Notes under the pieces: generated by a model
The model's input: the letters and a program-made list of their open reading frames with translations, nothing else
The model's database searches: none
Told to the model about the DNA's origin: nothing
Part shown: positions 27,114 through 36,433 of the stretch, in pieces
Layout of the letters: the number at the start of each line of letters is the position of its first letter
Numbering within the stretch: the first letter of the stretch is position 1
Program-made: the position numbers and the translations under genes
NCBI RefSeq assembly: GCF_028290645.1
Contig: NZ_JAQGJL010000012.1
Location: 1 to 36,433, forward strand
Direction: 5' to 3'
Origin: Devosia sp.
GTDB lineage: Bacteria; Pseudomonadota; Alphaproteobacteria; Rhizobiales; Devosiaceae
DNA length: 36,433 bases

Positions 27114-29681
27114 ATGGATTTTGCAATGACCAAGACCGACCCGCGTTTCATCTACGAAGGCGATCGCGCCCGTCACATCGCTTTCCCGCTCGGCGGCATC
27201 GGCGCCGGCGGGCTGGCGCTCTCGGGCAGCGGCCGGCTGGTCGACTGGTCGATCCGCAACCGCCCGGGGCTGCAGAGCTTCAATGGCTACAGCCATTTCG
27301 CCATCAAGGCGGAGCAGGGCGGCGAACTGCTCGATGCCCGCGTGCTCAACGGGCCCTATGAGGGCCTTCCCACCGGCTCGCCGACGACGCGGAAATTCTT
27401 CGACGGCTTCGGCTGGGGCGCCAATCGCAACACGCTTGCCGGTGTGCCGCATTTCGCCTCGACCACGTTCACCGGCACCTTTCCGGTGGCGGAAGTGGCG
27501 TTTCACGACGAGACCTTTCCGGGCGAGGTGAAGCTCACGGCCTGGAGCCCGTTCATCCCCACCAACGATCGCGACTCCTCGCTGCCGGCGGCGATGTTCG
27601 AGATCGAGATCACCAATACGGGCTCAGAGCCGATCGACTACACGATCGGCGGCACGCTCGGGAACCACGGTTCGCAGAACGGCCGGCACAGTTTCTCGGA
27701 GGCGGGCGGGGTCAAGTCGCTGTTCCTCACGGCCGCGGACGCGTTGCCCGACTGGCAGTCGGGCGATGTGTCGATCGCCACCGATGCGGATGACGTCGAT
27801 CACCTCGACTATCATTTCCGCGGGCAGTGGTTCGACGACCTGAACCTCTTCTGGCGCGAGTTCGCGCAGCCCGGCCGGCTGCCGCGGCGGCACTATGACA
27901 AGCCGCGGCTCAACCGGAACATGTTCGACCAGCCTGAGCACGGCACGCTCGCGGCGCGCGTCAGCGTGGCGCCGGGCGAGACCAGGCGCGTCCGCTTCGC
28001 CATCGCCTGGCACTTCCCGGTCGGGCAGGTCTACTGGCGGCCCAACGCGGTCGATGGCGAGACAGGCACCTGGCGCAACTACTATGCCAGCCAATGGGCC
28101 AATTCCGGCGCGGTGCTCGCCGAAGCCTTCGCGCGCTGGGATGAACTGCGTGCGCCGACCTTCGCCTTCCGCGACACGCTGTTCGGCACCAGCCTGCCGG
28201 TCGATATCGTCGATGCGGTGCAGGGGACGATAAGCATTCTGCGCACCGCCACGGTGATGCGGCTGGAGAACGGCGAGGTCTGGGCCTGGGAGGGCCAGTT
28301 CACCAACGAGGGCAGCTGCGAGGGGAGTTGCACCCATGTGTGGAACTACCAGCAGACGCTGCCCTACCTGTTCCCCGCGCTCGAGCGCACGCTGCGCGAG
28401 ACCGACTACACCTACAACCAGCTGCCGAATGGCGGCCTGACCTTTCGCCAGATCATCCCGCTCGGCTCGGGGTTCTTCCCGCTCAACCCCTGCGCCGACG
28501 GCCAGTTCGGCTCGATCATCAAGACCTACCGCGACTGGAAGATTTCCGGCGATACCGAGTGGCTGAAGCGCTACTGGCCGCGTGTCCGCGCCGCGCTCGA
28601 ATATGCCTGGTCGGCCGATAACCCGGATCAGTGGGACCCCGAGCGCACCGGCATCCTCTGGGGCCGCCAGCACCACACCCTCGACATGGAGCTGTTCGGG
28701 CCCAACTCATGGCTCTCGACCATGTATGTCGCCGCCCTCAAGGCCGGCGCCGAGATGGGCCGCGCCGCCGGCGACACCGCCTTCGCGGCCGAACTCGACC
28801 GCATGGGGCAGGCGGGCGCCGATTACCTCAACCGCGAACTCTTCAACGGCGAGTACTTCATCCAGAAGACCGATCTCGGCGACAAGGCGCTGATCGAGAA
28901 GTTCGACAAGTCTTCCGGCAAGGTCGGCGTCATCGCCGACGGCTTCATGGAGACCTACTGGTCCGACGAGTACTCGGAGATGAAGTACCAGTTCGGCGAT
29001 GGCTGCGCGACCGACCAGATCCTCGGCCAGTGGCATGCCGATCTCGCCGGACTGGGCAGCTTCCTTGATCCTGAGAAGGTGAAGACCGCGCTCGCCTCGG
29101 CCTATCGCCACAACTACCGCGCCGACCTGAAGGGCCATTTCAACCCGTGCCGCGTCTATGCCTACGAGGACGAGGGCGGCGTGCTGGTCGCCACCTGGCC
29201 TGAGGGTACTACCAAGCCGGCGGTGCCCGCGCCCTATTCCGAGGAGGTGTGGACCGGGCTCGAATACATGCTGGCCTCGCACCTGATCCTCCGCGGCCTG
29301 CCCGACGAGGGCCTCTCCATCGTCGCCACCGCCCGGGCGCGACACGACGGGTATCGGCGCAACCCGTGGAACGAGATCGAGTGCGGCAGCTACTATGCCC
29401 GCTCGATGTCGAGCTTCGCGCTGGTCAATGCCTGGTCGCGCTTCAGCTACGACCTCACCAGGGGCGCCATCGGCTTCGATCCGGTGACCCCGGGCGACGG
29501 CAGCTGGTTCTGGTCGGTGGGCGAGGGCTGGGGCGTCGTCACCCGCAGCGGCGACCGGGTGAGCCTCGAGGTGCGCTACGGCACGCTCGACCTCGAGGAA
29601 CTCTCATTCGCCGGCACCTGCGCCAGGATCGGCCGCAAGCTCGCGGCCGGCGACCGCGCCGAACTCAGGATCGGGGGCTGA
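27114..29681 (+). CDS. GH116-family glycoside hydrolase (GBA2/DUF608-like), no signal peptide
   Basis: N-term [81 protein letters not shown]; start may be 27126. Confidence 0.9.
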   Translation: MDFAMTKTDPRFIYEGDRARHIAFPLGGIGAGGLALSGSGRLVDWSIRNRPGLQSFNGYSHFAIKAEQGGELLDARVLNGPYEGLPTGSPTTRKFFDGFGWGANRNTLAGVPHFASTTFTGTFPVAEVAFHDETFPGEVKLTAWSPFIPTNDRDSSLPAAMFEIEITNTGSEPIDYTIGGTLGNHGSQNGRHSFSEAGGVKSLFLTAADALPDWQSGDVSIATDADDVDHLDYHFRGQWFDDLNLFWREFAQPGRLPRRHYDKPRLNRNMFDQPEHGTLAARVSVAPGETRRVRFAIAWHFPVGQVYWRPNAVDGETGTWRNYYASQWANSGAVLAEAFARWDELRAPTFAFRDTLFGTSLPVDIVDAVQGTISILRTATVMRLENGEVWAWEGQFTNEGSCEGSCTHVWNYQQTLPYLFPALERTLRETDYTYNQLPNGGLTFRQIIPLGSGFFPLNPCADGQFGSIIKTYRDWKISGDTEWLKRYWPRVRAALEYAWSADNPDQWDPERTGILWGRQHHTLDMELFGPNSWLSTMYVAALKAGAEMGRAAGDTAFAAELDRMGQAGADYLNRELFNGEYFIQKTDLGDKALIEKFDKSSGKVGVIADGFMETYWSDEYSEMKYQFGDGCATDQILGQWHADLAGLGSFLDPEKVKTALASAYRHNYRADLKGHFNPCRVYAYEDEGGVLVATWPEGTTKPAVPAPYSEEVWTGLEYMLASHLILRGLPDEGLSIVATARARHDGYRRNPWNEIECGSYYARSMSSFALVNAWSRFSYDLTRGAIGFDPVTPGDGSWFWSVGEGWGVVTRSGDRVSLEVRYGTLDLEELSFAGTCARIGRKLAAGDRAELRIGG

Positions 29682-29682
29682 C

Positions 29683-30800
<1,118 letters not shown>

Positions 30801-30801
<1 letters not shown>

Positions 30802-31865
30802 TGCGGTTCCTGTTCCTCACCGTTGCAGTCCTCGTCGCGGCCAGCCCGGCGCTCTCCGCCGAGTACAGCGTCACCAGCGAGAAGGTGAAGGCGCTCACCG
30901 GCCCCAACGCGCCCGCCGAAATGAAGGCGCCCGACATCTGCGGCACCGACCTCGGCACCATGGCCGAGATCGATGGCAGGGTGGTCCTCGCCTTCGGCGA
31001 TACGTTCGGCTGGAACGACAATGCCTGCATGCGGTTCGGGCCGAACTGGCGCTCCAACGTCATCGGCTTCACTGCCGACAAGGACCCGTCGGACGGGATC
31101 GTCATCGACGACTGGGTGACGGGCGCCGACGGCAAGGCCATCGAGGTCGCCAAAGGCGGCCACCAGGATGCGTTCAAGGGGGAGCAGACCAAGATCCCCA
31201 CCGCCATGGTGGCGGTCGGCGACACGCTTTATCTGCACTACATGTCGGTGCACGGCTTCGCCCAGATGGGCGGGGTGTGGCTCTGCAACTGGTCCCGGTT
31301 CATCTCGTCGGCCGATGGCGGCAAGAGCTGGACGCCGGGGCCGGAGGAGTTCGGCAACTTCAAATCGAGCTTCAACATGCTGGCGCTCTCGGCCCAGCCG
31401 GGTGCCGGCAATGAGGTCGGCAAGTACGTCTATGCGGTCGGCACACAGTGCGGCCGCTTCTCGGGCGCCCGCGTCGGCCGGGTCGAGGCGGGCAAGGTGC
31501 TCGATACCGGTGCGTGGGAGTATTTCGACGGCGCCGGCTGGGTGCCCGATCAGGCGCAGGCGGCCGAGGTGATCAAGCCCGGCGCCGGCGAAGGCTCGCT
31601 GGTCTGGAACGCTGGCATCGGCCGGTGGATGTACACCACCCTCAATGAGCTCTCCGAAGCGATCGAACTCCGCTTCGCCGAGCGCCCCGAGGGCCCATGG
31701 TCGGCCCCCGAAGTGCTGGCCCGCGGCTCCGACTACGCCCAGGCCTATGGCGCCTACATGACCCCGTCCTGGATCTCCGAGGACGGGCTTACCTTCTATT
31801 TCGTCATGAGCCAGTTCGGCCCCTACAATACCTATGTGATGAAGGCGACGCTGACCGCGCGCTAG
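30801..31865 (+). CDS. DUF4185 (GH183-like) secreted protein, putative endo-D-arabinanase
   Basis: Signal peptide MRFLFLTVAVLVAASPALSA; DLGTMAEIDGRVVLAFGDTFGWN and NWRSNVIGFTADKDPSDGIVIDDWV typical of DUF4185; TGATG overlap with the ATPase stop. Confidence 0.82.
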
Positions 31866-32881
31866 CGCGGTGTCGGGGCCTCCGGGTCGATCAGGCCGGC
31901 GGTCTTCAGGTCGGTCCAGAAGCCGGCCGGGATCGCCTCCTGGATGAAGCCGATATTGGCCGTGACTTCCTCGGGCTTCGCGCCGCCGGGGATGACAGAC
32001 ACCACGCTCTGGTGGCCGAGCGGGAATTGCAGCGCCGCCGCCTGCAGCGATACGCCATGGGCGGCGCACACCGCCTGGATCTTCCGGACCTTGTCCTGGA
32101 TATCGGGCTCGGCGATGCCGTAGCGATAGCGCGCGTTCGGCCCCGGTCCGGTGGCGAGGATGCCGGAGGCGTAGGGCGCGCCGATGATCACCGAGATGTT
32201 CTGTTCGGCGCAGCGCCTCATGCCTCTCTGCAGCGCCGACTGGTCGAGCAGCGTGTAAGGCATGGCGATGATCATGAAATCGAGCGGCACCAGCGGCGCG
32301 ATGGTCTCGACCGCCTCGGTGGCGTTGAGGCCCATGCCGATGGCCTTGATCTGGCCGGTGCGCTTCAGCTCCTCGAGGGCGCGGATGCCGGTCTTCTGCA
32401 AATCGTCGAGGCTGGGGCCACCTTCCGTGCCGGCAGTTTCCGGATCGTGGATCAGCAGCGCGTCGATGGTGTCGAGGCCGAGCCGCAGCAGGCTCTGCTC
32501 GTAGGAGCGCATCACCCCGTCATAGGAATAGTCCCAGACGATCTCCATGTTCAGCCCGCCGCCCCAGGGGGTGCGGTCGAAGGTGCGGGGATCGGCCGGG
32601 CGCTTGAAGTAGCGGCCGATCTTGGTGGTCAGCACGAACTCGTCACGCGGCTGGTCGATCAGGAAGTCGCCCACCCGATGCTCGCTGAGGCCGAGGCCGT
32701 AATAGGGGGCCGTATCGAAGAAGCGGATGCCGCCGTCCCAGGCCGCCTTCAACGTCGCATGGGCGGTCTCGCCGGAGACCCGGTTGTACATGCCGCCAAG
32801 ATGCGCCGAGCCGAAACCGAGCGGCGGCAGGGTGAGGCTGGTGGCGCTGACTTGGTGGCGATCGGACAGTTTTGCGGGCAT
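31862..32881 (-). CDS. Aldo/keto reductase, D-threo-aldose 1-dehydrogenase (L-fucose/D-arabinose dehydrogenase)-like
   Basis: LPPLGFGSAHLGGMYNRVS, GIRFFDTAPYYGLGLSEHRVGDFL, DALLIHDPE; AKR Tyr in the TAPYYG motif. Confidence 0.83.
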   Translation of the reverse strand: MPAKLSDRHQVSATSLTLPPLGFGSAHLGGMYNRVSGETAHATLKAAWDGGIRFFDTAPYYGLGLSEHRVGDFLIDQPRDEFVLTTKIGRYFKRPADPRTFDRTPWGGGLNMEIVWDYSYDGVMRSYEQSLLRLGLDTIDALLIHDPETAGTEGGPSLDDLQKTGIRALEELKRTGQIKAIGMGLNATEAVETIAPLVPLDFMIIAMPYTLLDQSALQRGMRRCAEQNISVIIGAPYASGILATGPGPNARYRYGIAEPDIQDKVRKIQAVCAAHGVSLQAAALQFPLGHQSVVSVIPGGAKPEEVTANIGFIQEAIPAGFWTDLKTAGLIDPEAPTPR

Positions 32882-32910
32882 CGGGCTCTCGTGGGGTAGG
32901 TTGATTTGGT

Positions 32911-33933
32911 TCAGCTGGCGGCGACGGCGACCGGCCCGTCGGGCGGCCGGAACACTACCGCGACATCGTCGCCCGGCGCCACCGGCGCATCGCGATAGAG
33001 GAAGCAGGTGGCGAGCCGCTGGCTGTCGGGCACGTATTTCGGCGGCACGTTGTCCCAGCACATCTCCATCACATGCGGGCAGCGCGGCGCGAACTTGCAG
33101 CCGGGATTGGCGCGGGCGGCCGAGGCTTCGGAGACAGGCACCTCGTCGCTACCCCAGGTCTTGTCGAGGTCAGGCAGGGGGATCGAGGAGACCAGCAGTT
33201 GCGAGTAGGGGTGTTTCGGCGCGCCGATCACCCGCTCCACCGATCCGGCCTCCGATACCGTACCGCGATAGAGGATCATGATGTTGTCGCAGATCTGGAA
33301 CGCCGTGGTCAGGTCGTGGGTGATGTAGACGATCGAGATGCCGAGCTCGCGATTGAGCGTCTTCAGCTCGTCGAGGATGGTGGCGCGGAGCGATGCATCG
33401 ACCATCGACACCGGCTCGTCGGCGACGATCAGCTTGGGCCTGAGCAGAACGGCGCGGGCTACCATGACGCGCTGGCGCTGGCCGCCGGAGAGTTCGTGCG
33501 GGAAGCGGCCCAGCGTGTCCTGCGGCCTGAGGCCGACACGCTTCAGCGCGTCCTCAATCATGGCGCGGGCGCCGGCCTGGGTGTCGGCAAGCTTGTAGCG
33601 CTTCACCGGCGTCTCGAGCACATGGTCGATGCGGTAGAACGGGTTGAAGACGTCGAACGGGTCCTGGAACACCGGCTGCACCTCGCGGCGGAACTGCCGC
33701 TGCTCGGTGCCGCTCATCTTCGCCACGTCCTTGCCGCGATAGAGCACATGGCCGATCGAGGGGTTGATGAAGCCCAGCATCATGCGCGCGAGCGTGGTCT
33801 TGCCGCTGCCGCTTTCGCCCGCGACCGCGGTCATCGAGGGGCTGGTGCCCGAGAGCGACAGCGTCACGTTGTCGAGTGCGGTGAAGCTGCCATAGGACTT
33901 GGTGACGCCCTGCATTTCGATAAGAGCGCTCAC
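32911..33933 (-). CDS. ABC transporter ATP-binding protein, OppF/DppF-like
   Basis: GESGSGKTT, LSGGQRQRVMVARAVLL, LIVADEPVSMVDASL, CKFAPRCPH. Confidence 0.92.
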   Translation of the reverse strand: MSALIEMQGVTKSYGSFTALDNVTLSLSGTSPSMTAVAGESGSGKTTLARMMLGFINPSIGHVLYRGKDVAKMSGTEQRQFRREVQPVFQDPFDVFNPFYRIDHVLETPVKRYKLADTQAGARAMIEDALKRVGLRPQDTLGRFPHELSGGQRQRVMVARAVLLRPKLIVADEPVSMVDASLRATILDELKTLNRELGISIVYITHDLTTAFQICDNIMILYRGTVSEAGSVERVIGAPKHPYSQLLVSSIPLPDLDKTWGSDEVPVSEASAARANPGCKFAPRCPHVMEMCWDNVPPKYVPDSQRLATCFLYRDAPVAPGDDVAVVFRPPDGPVAVAAS

Positions 33934-34967
33934 AGTCGGGCCTCCTGGTGGGCACGGGTCATGGCGGGGAGCGGCGGCAGGGTCGCGTGCGCCGGGTAGA
34001 GGTGGCAGGCGGCGCGCTGGCCGGGCGCCACTTCCTGCAGCAGCGGCGTTTCGCGCACGCAGCGGTCGAAGGCAAAGGGGCAGCGCGGGTTGAAGCTGCA
34101 GCCGGGCGGCAGGTCGACCAGCGGTGGCGGCAGGCCGGGGATGCCGGTGAGCTCGCGCTTCACCTCGATGCCGGGGAGGCTCTCGACCAGCAGCTTGGTA
34201 TAGGGGTGCCTGGGGTTCTCGATCATCTGCCGTACCGGGCCGATCTCGACGATCTTGCCCGCATACATCACACCCACCGTATCGGCGAACTGCGCGATCA
34301 GCCCCATGTCGTGGCCGATCAGCACCACGGCGGCGCCGAGCCCGCCCTGTAAGCGCCCGAGCGTCTGCATCACTTGCCGTTGCACCACCACGTCGAGCGC
34401 ACTGGTCGGCTCGTCGGCGACGATCACCTTGGGCGCCAGCGAAGTGGCGATGGCCATGGCGGCACGCTGCTTCATGCCCCCGGAAAGCTCGTGCGGATAG
34501 CGCCGCGCGACTTCCGGCGCGAGGCCGACATTCTTCAGCAGCTCCGCCACCCGCGCCTCGAGTTCGGCGCGTCGCATGTTCGGGTTGTGGGCGACGATGG
34601 CGTCGATCATCTGCTCTTCGAGCCGCATCACCGGGTTGAGCGAACTCATCGCCCCCTGCGGGATCAGCGCGATGTCGCGCAGCCGCGTCTCGCGCAGTTC
34701 CCGGTCGCTCATCTTGAGGATGTCGCGGCCATCGAGCAGCACCGAGCCGCCGACGATGCGGCCGGGGGCGCGGGTGAGGCGCATCAGCGCCGTCGCCATG
34801 GTGGTCTTGCCCGAGCCGGATTCGCCGATGAGGCCCAGCCGTTCGCCGGGCCTGAGCGAGAACGATACGTCGTTCACGGCTTTCGCCGGACCCTTGCCGG
34901 TATCGTAGTGGACGTTCAGGTCCTCGACGACGAGGATCGGTTTCTGCTTGTCATCCATGGGCGTCAT
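33930..34967 (-). CDS. ABC transporter ATP-binding protein, OppD/DppD-like
   Basis: GESGSGKTT, LSGGMKQRAAMAIA, VIVADEPTSALDV, CSFNPRCPFA; start MTPMDDKQKPILVVEDLNVHYDTG; ORF extension to 35843 overlaps oppC and is spurious. Confidence 0.92.
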   Translation of the reverse strand: MTPMDDKQKPILVVEDLNVHYDTGKGPAKAVNDVSFSLRPGERLGLIGESGSGKTTMATALMRLTRAPGRIVGGSVLLDGRDILKMSDRELRETRLRDIALIPQGAMSSLNPVMRLEEQMIDAIVAHNPNMRRAELEARVAELLKNVGLAPEVARRYPHELSGGMKQRAAMAIATSLAPKVIVADEPTSALDVVVQRQVMQTLGRLQGGLGAAVVLIGHDMGLIAQFADTVGVMYAGKIVEIGPVRQMIENPRHPYTKLLVESLPGIEVKRELTGIPGLPPPLVDLPPGCSFNPRCPFAFDRCVRETPLLQEVAPGQRAACHLYPAHATLPPLPAMTRAHQEARL

Positions 34968-35824
34968 CGTCTCGCCAGCTTGGGGTTGGCGAAGCGGTCG
35001 AAGCCGACGGAGGTCAGGAACAGACCGATGAAGATCGCGGCGATCACCACGATCGGCGGGCCCCACCACCACCAGTAGCCACGCAGCACCGCGGACGATT
35101 GCTGCGACCAGTAGATGGTGTTGCCGAGCGTCATCTCGTCGAGCGCGCCGAGGCCCAGTGCCTCGAGGCCGATGACGGCGAGGATCGAGCCCGACACGGT
35201 GCCGACGAAGCTTGCGACGATATAGGGCATGAGGTTGGGCATGATCTCGGTGAAGAGGATCTCCCACTGGCTCTCGCCGTTCACCCGCGCCACCTCGACA
35301 TAGGATTTCTCGCGGATGGTGAGGACCTGGGCGCGCACGGTGCGGGTGGTGAACATCCAGCCCAGCGACGCGACGACCAGCGCCATCACCAGCGTGGTCA
35401 TGCGGTCGATGTTGCCGGCGATGATGACGAGGATGGCGATGGCCGGCACGGTCAGCAGGGCATCGGAGATCACCCGGATCACGGCGTCGACGATGCCGCC
35501 GAAATGCCCCGCGATGAGGCCGAGCGCAGTGCCGAAGCCGACGCCGATGAAGCCGGCGATGAGCCCCATCTTCAGGGTGTTCGGGGTGGCGTAGATCAGG
35601 AGGGTCCACATGTCGCGGCCCTGCGAGTCGGTGCCGAGGAAATACTCTGGCCCGGGTGGCCGGCGGGGGCGCACGGCGCCGACCTGAGCGTTCACCGCAT
35701 CGACGAACCAGGGGCCGACGGCGCTGAAGATCAGGATCGCGGCGAGGATGGCGAGGCCGAGCAGCAGCGGGCCGCTGATCCGGCCCTGCTCGTAGTTGCG
35801 GCGCAGCGAAGAGAGAAATTTCAT
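34964..35824 (-). CDS. ABC transporter permease, OppC/DppC-like
   Basis: YFLGTDSQGRDMWTLLIYATPNTLKMGLIAGFIG; ATGA overlap with oppD-like gene. Confidence 0.92.
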   Translation of the reverse strand: MKFLSSLRRNYEQGRISGPLLLGLAILAAILIFSAVGPWFVDAVNAQVGAVRPRRPPGPEYFLGTDSQGRDMWTLLIYATPNTLKMGLIAGFIGVGFGTALGLIAGHFGGIVDAVIRVISDALLTVPAIAILVIIAGNIDRMTTLVMALVVASLGWMFTTRTVRAQVLTIREKSYVEVARVNGESQWEILFTEIMPNLMPYIVASFVGTVSGSILAVIGLEALGLGALDEMTLGNTIYWSQQSSAVLRGYWWWWGPPIVVIAAIFIGLFLTSVGFDRFANPKLARR

Positions 35825-36433
35825 CGCCGGATCCTCGGGTCAAGCAGCGGATAGATGAGATCGACCAGGAACAGCAGCACCGCCAGCGAGACGATCAGCA
35901 TGAGCACCACGCCCTGGATGACGAAGTAGTCCTGCCCGCGGATCGCGACATAGAGCAGCGAGCCGAGGCCGGGATAGTTGAAGATCACCTCGACCAGTAC
36001 GGCGCCGGAGACGACCGAGCCCAGCGACAGCGCCAGCGCGGTGACCTGCGCGAGCAGCGCATTGCGCATGCCGTACCAGACGAAGATGCGGCGGGGGTGC
36101 AGGCCCTTGGCCTCGGCGAAGGTGATGTAGTCCTCGCCCAGCACCGAGACCATCTGGCTGCGCATGCCGAGCGCCCAGAAGCCGATATTGCCGAGCACAA
36201 TCGCCATGCACGGAAGGAAGGCGTGCCGAAGGATGTCCTCCGTCGTCGCCCAGTCGAAGCGCATGATGCGGGTGGTGTCGACGCCGCCGGCGGGTGGAAA
36301 CCACTTCAGCACCACGGCAAAGAAATAGATCAGGATGATCGCCAGCAGATAGAATGGGATCGAGGTCAGCATCATCAGCAGCGGCACGATCGACTTGATG
36401 CCGCGACCGGCGCTGGGCCAGGCGAGCCGGGCC
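35821..36433 (-). CDS. ABC transporter permease, OppB/DppB-like (5' end beyond window)
   Basis: Open frame continues to the right edge (ARLAWPSAGRGIKSIVPLLMMLTSIPFYLL); GMRNALLAQVTALALSLGSVVSGAVLVEVIFNYPGLG. Confidence 0.9.
   Translation of the reverse strand, partial: ARLAWPSAGRGIKSIVPLLMMLTSIPFYLLAIILIYFFAVVLKWFPPAGGVDTTRIMRFDWATTEDILRHAFLPCMAIVLGNIGFWALGMRSQMVSVLGEDYITFAEAKGLHPRRIFVWYGMRNALLAQVTALALSLGSVVSGAVLVEVIFNYPGLGSLLYVAIRGQDYFVIQGVVLMLIVSLAVLLFLVDLIYPLLDPRIRR

Overview
High-GC, alphaproteobacterial-looking chromosomal window (Hyphomicrobiales/Devosia-like is a guess from style only). Left part: alpha-2-macroglobulin-like protein plus penicillin-binding protein 1C, a PQQ-type sugar dehydrogenase fused to cytochrome c, an extended SDR, a mannonate-dehydratase-like enzyme and a complete Opp/Dpp-family ABC importer. 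Core: two divergent operons flanking a LacI-type regulator region. The minus operon is lacI - SBP - permease - permease - GH172 (DUF2961). The plus operon is SBP - permease - permease - GH116 - ABC ATPase - DUF4185/GH183. Right part: a convergent aldo/keto reductase of the D-threo-aldose (D-arabinose/L-fucose) dehydrogenase type and a second Opp-type importer running off the right edge. Main hypotheses: (1) the GH172 + GH116 + GH183 set, two sugar importers and the AKR form a D-arabinan (mycobacterial/actinobacterial cell-wall arabinan) utilisation locus in a Gram-negative; (2) the only CUT1-type ATPase in the window carries an in-frame TAG exactly at the invariant Walker A lysine codon; (3) the about 760 bp gap upstream of the first Opp operon contains a candidate undescribed structured RNA with several GNRA tetraloop hairpins and an intrinsic-terminator-like 3' end. 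All calls come from reading the sequence and supplied ORFs by eye; no searches or folding programs were run.
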